In this document: piece by piece, positions 29,454 through 38,812 of the stretch | Position numbering within the stretch: the first letter of the stretch is position 1 | Layout of the letters: each line of letters opens with the position of its first letter | Assembly (NCBI RefSeq): GCF_014653115.1 | Contig: NZ_BNAD01000009.1 | Span: forward strand, 62,001 to 126,000 | DNA: 64,000 nt | Source of the DNA: Nocardioides flavus (ex Wang et al. 2016) | GTDB lineage: Bacteria; Actinomycetota; Actinomycetes; Propionibacteriales; Nocardioidaceae | Reading direction: 5' to 3' | The notes under the pieces: model-generated | What the model was told of the DNA's origin: nothing | Database searches by the model: none | What the model saw: the letters and a program-made list of their open reading frames with translations, nothing else | Position numbers and translations under genes: made by a program

Positions 29454-30400
29454 GACGACACCCGTCGCGCCACGTGGTAGGTGCGCACCACGCTGACGGC
29501 GTTGAGGGTGCGCACGACGTACTCGCCGACCATCGACAGCAGCATGATCACGAAGCCGTTGAGCACGGCGAGGAGCACCGCGATGGTCGTCCACCCGGGC
29601 ACCTCCGAGTCCACGAACAGCGACCGGACGAGGTAGAAGAGGCCCAGCACGAAGCTGCCGCCGGCCACCGCGAAGCCGACGGCGGCGGCCGCCCGCAGGG
29701 GGAAGACGGAGTAGCTGAAGAGGATGGTCAGCACCAGCGACGCGATGCGCCGCAGGCCGTAGTTGCTGGTGCCGACGGGCCGGGGGTCGTGGCGCACCAG
29801 CACGTCGGCGGGGTCGCGGGAGCTCATCAGCGCCTGCCCGGTGATGTAGGGGTGGGCGGTGCGCGACTCGCAGATCCGGTCGACCACGTCGCGGCGCAGG
29901 ATGCGGAAGTTCGAGACCGCGAGGCCGGGCGGCTGGTCGAAGACGCGGTGGTTGATCGCGCTGATCGCGCGGCTGCCCAGCCGGCGGTAGCCCCGCGCCT
30001 GCTTGCGCTCGAAGCGGCCGAAGACGACGTCGTGGCCCTCCATCGCCTTCTCGATGAGCAGCAGCGCCTGGTCGGGCGGGTTCTGGAGGTCGTCGTCGAG
30101 GGTGATCACGTAGTCGCCGGTCGCCTCGCGCATGCCGGCGACGTTGGCGTGGTGCTGGCCGTAGTTGCGCAGCAGGTCGATGGCGACGACGTGGGGCGAC
30201 TGCGCGGCCCGCGCGGCGATGACGTCCCAGCTGCCGTCGCGGCTGCCGTCGTTGACCAGGACGACCTGGTGGCGCAGCCCGGCGGACTCGAAGACCTCGA
30301 GGACCGCGTCGACGGTGCGTCCGACGACGTCCTGGCTGTTGTAGACCGGGATCACCACGGAGTAGGTGAAGTCCGAGGCTCGCAACGAGGTGGTGGCCAC
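29450..30400 (-). CDS. Family 2 glycosyltransferase with C-terminal membrane anchor
   Basis: 316 aa. A GT-A domain (SVVIPVYNSQDVV, VLVNDGSRDGSWDV, ITLDDDLQNPPDQ with DDD metal motif) is followed by two membrane helices, the layout of DPM1/ArnC/GtrB enzymes. These load a sugar from a nucleotide donor onto polyprenyl phosphate. Together with the GT-C and flippase-like proteins it could provide the donor lipid. It is the first gene of the leftward four-gene unit (GT2, sulfotransferase, aminotransferase, methyltransferase). Confidence 0.88.
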   Translation of the reverse strand: MATTSLRASDFTYSVVIPVYNSQDVVGRTVDAVLEVFESAGLRHQVVLVNDGSRDGSWDVIAARAAQSPHVVAIDLLRNYGQHHANVAGMREATGDYVITLDDDLQNPPDQALLLIEKAMEGHDVVFGRFERKQARGYRRLGSRAISAINHRVFDQPPGLAVSNFRILRRDVVDRICESRTAHPYITGQALMSSRDPADVLVRHDPRPVGTSNYGLRRIASLVLTILFSYSVFPLRAAAAVGFAVAGGSFVLGLFYLVRSLFVDSEVPGWTTIAVLLAVLNGFVIMLLSMVGEYVVRTLNAVSVVRTYHVARRVSS

Positions 30401-30480
30401 CCGGCGAGCATAGGGTCACCGCCCGTGCGCCCGCCCCACCCCTCGGCGCAGGCCGGCGCACCCCGGGGCCCACGTCGGGC

Positions 30481-33400
30481 TCAGCGGAAGTCGCGAGAGG
30501 AGGCGCGGGCCTGGAGGACGGCGCCGGCGCCGGGCACGACCACGTCGATGCCCTCGACCCGGTCGGCGACGAGGTTGGTGACGCCCTCGTTGCGCTCGAG
30601 CCGGCCGCGCACGACGACCGCGACCCGGTTGCGGGCCGCCTGCCGGTGCGCCTTCATCACCCCGATCGAGCAGACCACGTTGAGCATGCCCGTCTCGTCC
30701 TCGAGGTTGAGGAAGGTGACCCCCATCGCGGTCCCGGGGCGTTGCCGGTGGGTGACGAGCCCGCCCACGTGGACCCGACGCCCGGCCTCCGCGGTCATGA
30801 GCTCGGCCACCGACAGGATCCCGGCACGACGCAGGTCGGCGCGGAGGTGCTCGACGGGGTGCCGGTCGGGGGAGACGCCGGTGGCCCAGAGGTCGGCCAG
30901 GGTGATCTCGGGCTCGCTCATCCCGGGCAGGGTCGGTGCGGCGGCCGTCGGCGTCGTGCCGGCGATGTGCCCGGCGCCCTCGGCGAAACCGGCCGTCCAC
31001 AGCGCCTCGCGGCGCCCCAGCCCCCAGGCGTCGAAGGCGCCGGCGGTCGCCAGCGACTCCAGCTGCGCCGAGGTCAGCCCCGCACGGCGGGAGAGGTCGG
31101 TGATGTCGGCGAACGCCGTCTCCTCGCGTGCCGCGACGATCCGGTGCGCCACGTCGGACCCGATACCGCGCACCGCGTCCAGCCCGAGGCGTACGGCGAG
31201 GTGGCCGTCGCGACGGTGCGCGGGCACCGGGTCGGGGGTCCCGGGCACCCACTCGACCCGCTCGAAGCGCGGCGTGCGGCACGCGTCGAGCCCGGTGGGG
31301 GCGACGGGACCGGGCACGACGGCCTCGAGGTCGGCCTGCGCGGCGGACCGGGTGATGTCGGGACGGCGTACGTCGACGCCGTGGCGGCGCGCGTCGTGGA
31401 CCAGCGACTGGGGGGAGTAGAACCCCATCGGCTGGTTGCGCAGCAGCCCGGCCAGGAACGCCGCGGGGTAGTGCAGCTTGAACCAGGAGGACGCGTAGAC
31501 CAGCAGGGCGAACGACAGTGCGTGCGACTCGGCGAAGCCGAAGTTGGCGAAGGACAGGATCTTGACGTAGATCGAGTCGGCCAGCTCGCCGGTGATGCCG
31601 CGCCTCTCCATGCCGGCGTAGAGCTTCTGCTTCACCGACTCGATGCGCTCGACCCCGCGCTTGGAGCCCATCGCCCGGCGCAGCAGGTCGGCGTCGTCGC
31701 GGCTGCAGTCACCCAGGGTGACCGCCATCGCCATCAGCTGCTCCTGGAACAGCGGCACGCCCTTGGTGCGCTCGAGGACGGAGACGAGCTCGGGGTGGTC
31801 GTAGGTGACCGGCTCCTGGCCGGTGGCCCGGCGCACGTAGGGATGCACGGCGCCGCCCTGGATGGGGCCGGGACGGATGAGGGCGATCTCGATGGCGAGG
31901 TCGTAGAACTCGCGCGGCCGCAGGCGGGGCAGGGTGCCGATCTGGGCGCGGCTCTCGACCTGGAAGACCCCGATCGAGTCGGCGCGGCACAGCATGTCGT
32001 AGACCGCCGGCTCCTCCTTGGGCATCGTGGCGAGGTCCCACTGCTCGCCGAGGTGCTCGCCGACCAGCCGCATCATGTGGTCGAGGGCGCCGAGCATGCC
32101 CAGGCCCAGCAGGTCGAACTTCACCAGCCCCATCGACTCGCAGGCGTCCTTGTCCCACTGCAGCACGGTGCGTCTGTCCATGCGGGCGCGCTCGATCGGG
32201 CAGACCTCGCCGATCGGCCGCTCGGTGAGCACCATCCCGCCGGAGTGGATGCCGAGGTGGCGCGGCGCACCGAGCAGCTCCTCGGCGAGCGCCACCACCG
32301 GGGCGGGCACGTCGTGGGCGTCGGGGTCGCCCTGGTCGCCGGCCACCACCGACTTCCACCCGTCGATCTGCTTGGACCAGGCGTCCTGCTGGCCGGGGGA
32401 GAAGCCGAGCGCCTTGGCGGCGTCGCGCACCGCCATCCGCGGGCGGTAGCCGATGACGTTGGCGACCTGCGCGGCGTTGCGGCGGCCGTAGGTGTCGTAG
32501 ACCCACTGGATGACCTCCTCGCGCCGGTCGGAGTCGAAGTCGACGTCGATGTCGGGCTCCTCGTCGCGGTGCGCGGAGATGAAGCGCTCGAAGGGCAGCT
32601 TGTAGAAGACGGCGTCGACCGCGGTGATGCCGAGGGCGTAGCAGACCGCCGAGCTCGCGGCCGACCCCCGGCCCTGGCACAGGATCCCCCGCTCGCGGGC
32701 GAAGGCGACGATGTCGTGGACGATGACGAAGTAGCCGGCGAAGTCCTTCTCCCCGATGACCCGCAGCTCGTGCTCGAGCCGGATCCGGGCCGCGGCCTCG
32801 TGGGGCACCCCGGCGTACCTCTCGGCGAAGCCGCGCTCGGCGAGCACCCGCAGCCACGAGTCGGCGGTGTGGCCGTCGGGGATCTGCCGCTTGGGCAGCG
32901 CGGGGGAGGCCTTGCGCAGGTCGAAGGCCAGCTCGTCGGCGAGCGAGACGCTGCGGGCCACGGCCCGGTGCCCGACGCCGCCGAGGCCGGCCGTCAGCGC
33001 GGCAGCGGTCTCGGCGCCGCTGCGCAGGTGTCCCGAGCCCGACAGGTCGAGCCAGCCGTCGAGCTCGGCGAGGCTGCGCCGGGCGCGCACGGCTGCCATC
33101 GCCGAGGCGAGGCGTCCTCCCGCGGGAGAGGCGTGGTGGACGTTGCCGGCGGCGACCACGTCGAGGCCGTGGACCCCGGCGAGCCGGGCGAGCGCGGCGT
33201 TGGTCGCGTCGGCACCGGGGCGCGGGGACAGCTCGACGAGCACGTGCTCGAGGCCGAAGAGCGCCGTCAGCCGGTCGAGGGCCGCGGCCGCCGCCGGCTC
33301 GCCCCCGGTCGCCAGCGCCTGCGCGACGGTGCCCTTGCGGCAGCCCGTCAGCACCACCCAGTGCCCGCGGCCGCGCTCGCCGAGCTCGTCGAGGTCGTAG

Positions 33401-33891
33401 ACGGGCCGTCCCTTCTCGTCCCCGCGCAGGTGGGCGTCGGTCATGGCGGCGGCGAGCCGGTGGTAGCCCTCGACGCCGCGTGCGAGCACCAGCAGGTGGC
33501 TGCCCTCGGGGTCGGGCACGCCGTTCTGCGGGCCGCTGAGCCCGAGGGACAGCTCGGCGCCGAACACGGTGGCCAGGTCGTGGGCGGCCGCGGCCTCCGC
33601 CAGCATCGGTGCGCCGTAGAACCCGTCGTGGTCGGTGACGGCGAGCGCGTGCAGGCCCAGGCGTACGGCCTCCTCGACGAGCTCGGCGGGGGAGCTCGCG
33701 CCGTCGAGGAAGCTGAAGTGGCTGTGACAGTGCAGCTCGGCGTAGGGCGTCACCACGCGCGGTCGCTCGATGGCGCGGGCCTCCACGGCGGCGTGCTTGC
33801 GCCGCGACACGGGCGCGTCGTCGGCGCCCGGGAGGCCGCTGAGCCGGCGCTCGAGCTCCTTCCAGTGCATCGCGGGGTTGTTCCAGCCCAT
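30481..33891 (-). CDS. dnaE2: Error-prone DNA polymerase DnaE2
   Basis: 1136 aa, starting at ATG 33891 (MGWNNPAMHWKELERRLSG, as in the family); a GTG three codons earlier is possible. An N-terminal PHP domain (YAELHCHSHFSFLDGASSP) precedes the C-family polymerase core (DIDVDFDSDRREEVIQWVYD with catalytic acidic residues), a helix-hairpin-helix region and a C-terminal OB fold. DnaE2 performs lesion bypass and is the source of SOS mutagenesis in actinobacteria, acting with ImuB and ImuA'. It is the last gene of the SOS operon, 15 nt after imuB. Confidence 0.95.
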   Translation of the reverse strand: MGWNNPAMHWKELERRLSGLPGADDAPVSRRKHAAVEARAIERPRVVTPYAELHCHSHFSFLDGASSPAELVEEAVRLGLHALAVTDHDGFYGAPMLAEAAAAHDLATVFGAELSLGLSGPQNGVPDPEGSHLLVLARGVEGYHRLAAAMTDAHLRGDEKGRPVYDLDELGERGRGHWVVLTGCRKGTVAQALATGGEPAAAAALDRLTALFGLEHVLVELSPRPGADATNAALARLAGVHGLDVVAAGNVHHASPAGGRLASAMAAVRARRSLAELDGWLDLSGSGHLRSGAETAAALTAGLGGVGHRAVARSVSLADELAFDLRKASPALPKRQIPDGHTADSWLRVLAERGFAERYAGVPHEAAARIRLEHELRVIGEKDFAGYFVIVHDIVAFARERGILCQGRGSAASSAVCYALGITAVDAVFYKLPFERFISAHRDEEPDIDVDFDSDRREEVIQWVYDTYGRRNAAQVANVIGYRPRMAVRDAAKALGFSPGQQDAWSKQIDGWKSVVAGDQGDPDAHDVPAPVVALAEELLGAPRHLGIHSGGMVLTERPIGEVCPIERARMDRRTVLQWDKDACESMGLVKFDLLGLGMLGALDHMMRLVGEHLGEQWDLATMPKEEPAVYDMLCRADSIGVFQVESRAQIGTLPRLRPREFYDLAIEIALIRPGPIQGGAVHPYVRRATGQEPVTYDHPELVSVLERTKGVPLFQEQLMAMAVTLGDCSRDDADLLRRAMGSKRGVERIESVKQKLYAGMERRGITGELADSIYVKILSFANFGFAESHALSFALLVYASSWFKLHYPAAFLAGLLRNQPMGFYSPQSLVHDARRHGVDVRRPDITRSAAQADLEAVVPGPVAPTGLDACRTPRFERVEWVPGTPDPVPAHRRDGHLAVRLGLDAVRGIGSDVAHRIVAAREETAFADITDLSRRAGLTSAQLESLATAGAFDAWGLGRREALWTAGFAEGAGHIAGTTPTAAAPTLPGMSEPEITLADLWATGVSPDRHPVEHLRADLRRAGILSVAELMTAEAGRRVHVGGLVTHRQRPGTAMGVTFLNLEDETGMLNVVCSIGVMKAHRQAARNRVAVVVRGRLERNEGVTNLVADRVEGIDVVVPGAGAVLQARASSRDFR

Positions 33892-33906
33892 CAGGCGCAC
33901 CGCCGC

Positions 33907-35499
33907 TCAGTCATAGCCCGCCTCCAGCGCCCAGCCCTCCGGGGAGCGCACCAGCAGCCAGGCCCGCCCGTCGGCGCCGACGACCTGGAAGCGGGCGGTC
34001 GGCCCGGCCCCGCCGGTCCACCAGGCCTCGTCGACCGGCCACGGCCCGGCCCAGGCGGACACCGGCTGCCACGGCACGCTCTGCTCGGGACTGGCGCCGC
34101 GGGCCCGGAAGCGGCGGAGCTCGCCGGTGACCACACCACGCTCGGTGAGGCGTACGTCGCGACCGGCGTCGTCGACGACCTCGGCCTGCGGGGGCGTCGC
34201 GAACACGCGCACCGGCGCCGGGCCCGGCACCCTGCCCGGCCACGGCCGGTCGACCGGGCGCAGGTCGACCGCCCGCTCGCCCCACGGCACGAGGGCCTGG
34301 CGCGCCGCCGGACTGCGGCCGCCCTGGAGGACCGGTCGCTGCACGGCGTCGAAGCCGACCATGCCCTGCACCCGGGCGACGCCGCGCTCGACGAGGTCGT
34401 CGGACGCCGACCCCCAGAGCGCCTCGCCGTGCGCGGCGGCGGGCTCGACCAGCTCGGGGACGAACCGGACCCGGTCGACCGGGGCGTGCACCCGGCCGGT
34501 GTCCTTGCGGGCCCGCAGCGAGCTGCCGGCCCCGCTCGTGGACCCGGCCGACTGCAGCTGCCAGTGCACCCGGTCGACCAGGTCGCGGGCGCCGAAGTGG
34601 CGCGGGTGCAGCCAGGTCCGCGAGGAGCACACGACCCCGTCGGACTCGGCCTCGACGCGCACGCCCGTGGCGACGAGCTGGTGGTGCGCCAGCTGGTCGA
34701 CGAACCGCTCGGCAGTGGTGCGCACGCTGAAGGTGATCGCCTCGACCGAGGCGAGGGCGGGCTCGAACGACACGGCGACGTCGAGCTCGGGCGGGGGCGT
34801 ACGGGCGGCGAAGAGGGTGCGGTCCTCGCCGCGCGCCCGGCGGCGGACGGCGGCCCCGTGGGCACCGAGGCGCTGCTCGACGGCGTCGGCCGGCAGGTCG
34901 GCGAGGTCGCCCAGTGTGCGGAGGCCGAGGCGCTGGAGCAGGCCGACCAGCTCGCGGCCGCGCGGACCGTCGTCGGCGAGCACCCGGACCGGCAGCCCGC
35001 GCAGGAACGCGGCGGACCCGCCCTCGGGGACCACGACCCACTGCTGCACCTCGGCGGTGCGTGCGGCCTGCTCGGCGGTGAAGAGGTCGTCGGCGATGCC
35101 GATCCGCACGTCCCAGACCTCGCCCTCGACCAGCGCCTGGCACACCGTCGCGGCCGCGTCGGTCTCCGTGCCGTACCAGCTGCCCGGGGCGCGCACTGCA
35201 AGCAGCCCGGGCCGCAGTGCGGCCACGCCCGGGCGGAGGTCCTCCACGACCGCCAGCACCGGCTCGAAGGCACGGGCGTCACGGTCGGGGCTCGCCGGCA
35301 GGAGCACCAGCTCCGGGCAGCGGGCCTGGGCGTCACGACGGCGCTGGCCACGGCGTACGCCCTCGGAACGGGCCGGGCCGTTGCACACCTCGACGACGTT
35401 GGCAGCCAGCACGGCTGCGGGGGAGCGCGACGACCTCCCGGCCTCCTCGAGCGCGGCGACCACCGACCAGTCGGGACACCACACGACCATCACCCGCAC
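33907..35499 (-). CDS. imuB: ImuB, Y-family-like mutasome adaptor
   Basis: 530 aa from GTG 35499, with an alternative ATG three codons in. It resembles Y-family polymerases but, as known for ImuB, the palm acidic residues are not conserved. The family start VMVVWCPDWSVVAAL, the LGLRTLGDLADLPADAVEQR HhH region and a long C-terminal tail are clear. ImuB links DnaE2 to the beta clamp and ImuA'. A clamp-binding peptide was not confidently located. It lies 7 nt after imuA' and 15 nt before dnaE2. Confidence 0.92.
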   Translation of the reverse strand: MRVMVVWCPDWSVVAALEEAGRSSRSPAAVLAANVVEVCNGPARSEGVRRGQRRRDAQARCPELVLLPASPDRDARAFEPVLAVVEDLRPGVAALRPGLLAVRAPGSWYGTETDAAATVCQALVEGEVWDVRIGIADDLFTAEQAARTAEVQQWVVVPEGGSAAFLRGLPVRVLADDGPRGRELVGLLQRLGLRTLGDLADLPADAVEQRLGAHGAAVRRRARGEDRTLFAARTPPPELDVAVSFEPALASVEAITFSVRTTAERFVDQLAHHQLVATGVRVEAESDGVVCSSRTWLHPRHFGARDLVDRVHWQLQSAGSTSGAGSSLRARKDTGRVHAPVDRVRFVPELVEPAAAHGEALWGSASDDLVERGVARVQGMVGFDAVQRPVLQGGRSPAARQALVPWGERAVDLRPVDRPWPGRVPGPAPVRVFATPPQAEVVDDAGRDVRLTERGVVTGELRRFRARGASPEQSVPWQPVSAWAGPWPVDEAWWTGGAGPTARFQVVGADGRAWLLVRSPEGWALEAGYD

Positions 35500-35506
35500 G
35501 GCGCGC

Positions 35507-36193
35507 TCACCCGGACGCCCGTCTGGCCACGGGTGCCTCCACCTCGTCGGGACGCACCCGGTGCGCCTCCGGCCAGGTCAGGTCCGCGCGGCGGGGTGGG
35601 CGCGCGCCCCGGTGCACGACGACCCGGGAACGTCGCTCCACCAGCCGGCCGGTGCCCGACACCGGCCCACTCCAGCTCGACTCCTCGACACTGAGGCGTG
35701 CCTCGGCGCGCGGCCAGGAGCCGTGGACGACCAGCACGGCGGACCGGGTGCGCAGGCGCGAGTCGAGGATCCCCGCGGTGCGCTCGTCGACGGAGGCGGG
35801 CGGGCGCAGGACCACCACGCGCAGCACGTCGACCAGCGCGGCCGTCACCTCCAGCCAGTGCTCGCCGGGGTCGGGCACCAGCACCGTGCGCGAGAGCTCG
35901 ATCCCGAGCTCGGCGGCAGCCTCGGCACCGAAGTCGGAGCACCCGGCGAACCCGACCCACTCGCCGGCCCGCGACGCCCCCGCGGCCAGCGCGAGCGCCA
36001 GCGAGGCGGAGTCGACGGCGTACGTCGCTCCCGCGTGCAGGGGCACCAGGTCGGCGATCCCGGGAAGTGTCGGGACCGGCTGGAGGGCCGGCCTGCGCTC
36101 CATCGCCGCCACCCGCTCGCGCAGCTGCTCGACGACCGAACGGGCCGGGTCGAGGCCCGGTCCGGGAGCGGTGACGGCGCTGGCGGAGGACAT
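35507..36193 (-). CDS. imuA': ImuA', RecA-like mutasome accessory protein
   Basis: 228 aa. The start is set at ATG 36193 because the promoter (-35, LexA box, -10) lies immediately upstream; a longer frame to 36250 would run through it. It has a degenerate RecA-like fold: GIADLVPLHAGATYAVDSAS, then SLALALAAGASRAGEWVGFAG, with no proper Walker A. ImuA' is required with ImuB and DnaE2 for damage-induced mutagenesis. It is the first gene of the operon. Confidence 0.88.
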   Translation of the reverse strand: MSSASAVTAPGPGLDPARSVVEQLRERVAAMERRPALQPVPTLPGIADLVPLHAGATYAVDSASLALALAAGASRAGEWVGFAGCSDFGAEAAAELGIELSRTVLVPDPGEHWLEVTAALVDVLRVVVLRPPASVDERTAGILDSRLRTRSAVLVVHGSWPRAEARLSVEESSWSGPVSGTGRLVERRSRVVVHRGARPPRRADLTWPEAHRVRPDEVEAPVARRASG

Positions 36194-36199
36194 GTCGCC

Positions 36200-36228
36200 A
36201 TGATCGAACACGCGTTCGAACGAGTCAA
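36200..36228 (-). promoter_or_regulatory. SOS promoter of imuA'-imuB-dnaE2 with perfect LexA box
   Basis: On the minus strand: -35 TTGACT (36223-36228), 17-bp spacer, -10 GATCAT (36200-36205), then GGCGAC and the ATG at 36193. The LexA box TCGAAC-ACGC-GTTCGA (36204-36219) matches the actinobacterial consensus TCGAAC-N4-GTTCGA at every fixed position and covers the spacer and the start of the -10. LexA would therefore block polymerase directly. The 6-nt gap predicts a leaderless mRNA. Confidence 0.88.
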
Positions 36229-36361
36229 GCGGTGACGGACGCCTGCCCACCCTGCGGGATCCGTGGGCGCGGCGGCGGTCGCGTCGACGTGTCCGGACCT
36301 ATGCTGGCACGACTCGCCGGGGCCGTTGCCCCGTGGTGCGGGACTGCAGAGGGGACTGGTC

Positions 36362-37807
36362 GTGTCGAAGCTGTCGATGCTCGTGGGGAGCATCTGTCTG
36401 GTCCTGGGCGCCTCGTTGGGGGCTGCCGTGCCCGGTGCCGTCGCCTCCGACGCCGGTCGCGTGGCCGCGGAGAAGCCCGGGCCGTCGAAGAGGTGGACCG
36501 CCCCGCGCGGGCCGTTCTTCAACGACCCGCACCTGGCCAAGGGGCACTTCCGGATCGAGCGTCGCGTGATCCAGACGATCAAGAACACGCCCAAGGGCTC
36601 GACGATCCGGATCGCGATCTACTCCCTCGACCGGATCGGGGTCTCGAGCGCGCTGGTCGCGGCCCATCGGCGAGGTGTCCGGGTGCAGATGCTGCTCAAC
36701 GACCACTGGGAGAACCGCGCGGTGAAGATGCTGCGCGACGAGGTCGGCAAGAACCCGCGACGCAACAGCTTCGTCTACAAGTGCAAGCAGAGCTGTCGGG
36801 GCGCGGCCAGGGACTTCAACAACCTGCACTCGAAGTTCTACCTGTTCAGCCAGGCGGGGCGGTCGAAGGACGTGATCGCCGTGGGCTCGGCCAACATGAC
36901 GCGCAACGCGGCGATCCACCAGTGGAACGACCTCTACTTCACCGACGGCGACCACGAGCTGTTCCGCCAGATGGTCGGGCTGTTCAACGACATGCGCAAG
37001 GACTACGACACCCGCCAGGAGCCGATGGCCTTCTGCGGGACGCCTGCCAACGGCGTGGCCTGCGACGACTCGCTCGACAAGCACACCGTCGTGGCGTTCC
37101 CGCGGGTCTCGAGGCCGAAGGACGACCTGGTGGTGCACCTGCTCGACCGGGTCCGCTGCCTGACCCCGGACCCGGTGACCGGCAAGGTGAAGCGCAGCCG
37201 CCTCGCCCTGTCCATGCACACCATGCGCGGCGCGCGGGGCGACTACCTCGCCGCCGCCATCCGGCAGAAGTGGGTCGAGGGCTGTGACGTGCGGGTCACC
37301 TACGGCCTCATCGGCTACCACACGAAGGGCGTCCTCGCCGCCCCCACCAAGCGTGGCCGGATCCCACTGCGCTCGACGGGGATGGACTACGACCTCGACG
37401 ACAACTTCGACCTCAACAACGACGGGATCGACGACCTGATCCTCGACTACTACAGCCACCAGAAGTACCTCGTCGTCCAGGGCACCTACAACGGCGTCCC
37501 CGACACCTCGATGGTGCTGACGGGCTCGGTGAACTGGTCGAGCCTCAGCACCGCCAACGACGAGGTCTGGTTCACCGTGCGCGGCGCGGTCGTGACGAAG
37601 AAGTACCTCAAGAACTACGACTACCAGTGGAACAACGCCCGCAACACCCGCAACGCCTACACCACGACGTACGCCAACTTCCGGGTCCGACGCACGGTGA
37701 CCGATCCCGACGGGACGACCCGTACGGTCTGGCGGACCGTGCGTCGCCCGGTCGTCACCGTCGAGCGCGACCCCTACCGGAAGGGTCCCTACTGGGAGGA
37801 CGACTGA
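36362..37807 (+). CDS. Secreted phospholipase D-like protein
   Basis: 481 aa. GTG 36362 has a GAGGGG site upstream and starts a signal peptide (LSMLVGSICLVLGASLGAAV, cleavage near AVA-SD). Two PLD half-sites are visible: NLHSKFYLF (His156, Lys158) followed by AVGSANMTRNA, and YSHQKYLVVQ (His366, Lys368) followed by LTGSVNWSS. The usual distal Asp of HxKx4D is not obvious in either half. It is likely an exported phosphodiesterase acting on phospholipids or nucleic acids; relatives occur widely in Nocardioides and Streptomyces. Confidence 0.82.
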   Translation: MSKLSMLVGSICLVLGASLGAAVPGAVASDAGRVAAEKPGPSKRWTAPRGPFFNDPHLAKGHFRIERRVIQTIKNTPKGSTIRIAIYSLDRIGVSSALVAAHRRGVRVQMLLNDHWENRAVKMLRDEVGKNPRRNSFVYKCKQSCRGAARDFNNLHSKFYLFSQAGRSKDVIAVGSANMTRNAAIHQWNDLYFTDGDHELFRQMVGLFNDMRKDYDTRQEPMAFCGTPANGVACDDSLDKHTVVAFPRVSRPKDDLVVHLLDRVRCLTPDPVTGKVKRSRLALSMHTMRGARGDYLAAAIRQKWVEGCDVRVTYGLIGYHTKGVLAAPTKRGRIPLRSTGMDYDLDDNFDLNNDGIDDLILDYYSHQKYLVVQGTYNGVPDTSMVLTGSVNWSSLSTANDEVWFTVRGAVVTKKYLKNYDYQWNNARNTRNAYTTTYANFRVRRTVTDPDGTTRTVWRTVRRPVVTVERDPYRKGPYWEDD

Positions 37808-37852
37808 GTCCTCGGTGACCGGCGCCGGGGGCCGGGAGGCTCCACGCGATCG

Positions 37853-38683
37853 CTAGGCGGCGGGGCGAGGCTCCGACAGGCCGGCGCGCAGCCGGGCGAG
37901 GACGCGGGTGAGGATCCGGGAGACCTGGGCCTGCGTCAGCCCGACCAGGTCGGCGATCTCCTGCTGCGTGCGCTCGTCGACGAAGCGCCACTGGAGGATG
38001 CGCTGCTCGCGCTCGGACAGCTGGCTGATCGCCGTGCCCAGCACGAGCCTCGCCTCCACCGAGACCAGGCCCGCGTCGTCCCAGCCGAGCAGGTCCGCGA
38101 TCGTGTCGGTGCCGTTGCCCGTGGGGGTGTCGATCGAGGTGGGGCGGAAGCAGCCGGTCGCCGAGAGCGCCTCCACGACGTCGTCGAGGTCCACGTTGAG
38201 GTGCTCGGCGACCTCGCTGGGCCGCGGCGAGCGGCCGAGCCTCGCCTCGAGGTCGGGCTGGGCCCGCCGGATGCGCGCCTGCAGGTCCTGGACCCGCCGG
38301 GGCACGCGGATCATCCAGCCGGAGTCGCGGAAGTGTCGCCGCAGCTCGCCGCGGACGGTGGGCACGGCGTACGACAGGAAGTCGTGCCCGGAGGAGGCGT
38401 CGAAGCGCTGGGCGGCCTTGGTCAGCCCGACCAGCGCGACCTGCTGCAGGTCCTCGAGGTCGATGCCCCGGTTGCGGTAGCGCGCGGCCATCGACCGGGC
38501 CATGCCCACGTTGGCCTCGATCAGCTCGTCGACCAGCCGCTGCCGCTCCGACTCCGAGATCGTGTCCCGCAGCCCGGCCACGACGCGGGACGTACGCGTC
38601 GCGCGGGCCTCGCCGCGGGTGGTGATCGAGTGCACGCGGGCGTGCTCGGGCTGCTGACGGTGGGGCATCGCGAGGGTGGTCAC
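37853..38683 (-). CDS. RNA polymerase sigma factor, SigB/SigF/SigG family
   Basis: 276 aa from GTG 38683 with AAGGAG upstream. Region 2 (LEDLQQVALVGLTKAAQRFD), region 3 (RVPRRVQDLQARIRRAQPDL) and region 4 (LSEREQRILQWRFVDERTQQEIADLVGLTQAQVSRIL) are all present, so it is a full group 3 sigma factor. Such factors direct stress or developmental genes and are normally held by an RsbW/RsbX-type anti-sigma. No anti-sigma or antagonist gene is adjacent. Confidence 0.9.
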   Translation of the reverse strand: MTTLAMPHRQQPEHARVHSITTRGEARATRTSRVVAGLRDTISESERQRLVDELIEANVGMARSMAARYRNRGIDLEDLQQVALVGLTKAAQRFDASSGHDFLSYAVPTVRGELRRHFRDSGWMIRVPRRVQDLQARIRRAQPDLEARLGRSPRPSEVAEHLNVDLDDVVEALSATGCFRPTSIDTPTGNGTDTIADLLGWDDAGLVSVEARLVLGTAISQLSEREQRILQWRFVDERTQQEIADLVGLTQAQVSRILTRVLARLRAGLSEPRPAA

Positions 38684-38812
38684 GAGGACTCCTTCAGGCC
38701 GTGGGTCGCGCGGGTCGCGGCGCCGGTGGAGGCGCAGGACGATCCTGTCGGGGAGGGTGGACAGGCCGACAGCCGAAAAACGAAAACCTTGGACAAACAG
38801 TGGACAGACCCC

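Noticed and set aside
30646..35694. 1682-codon open frame on the plus strand across dnaE2 and imuB
   Set aside because: It is antisense to two clear genes, and its composition (Gly/Arg/Val/His-rich, no domain) is what GC-rich complementary frames produce.
37808..37852. GC-rich stretch between the PLD and sigma genes as a terminator
   Set aside because: No stem with clear pairing and sensible loop could be drawn.
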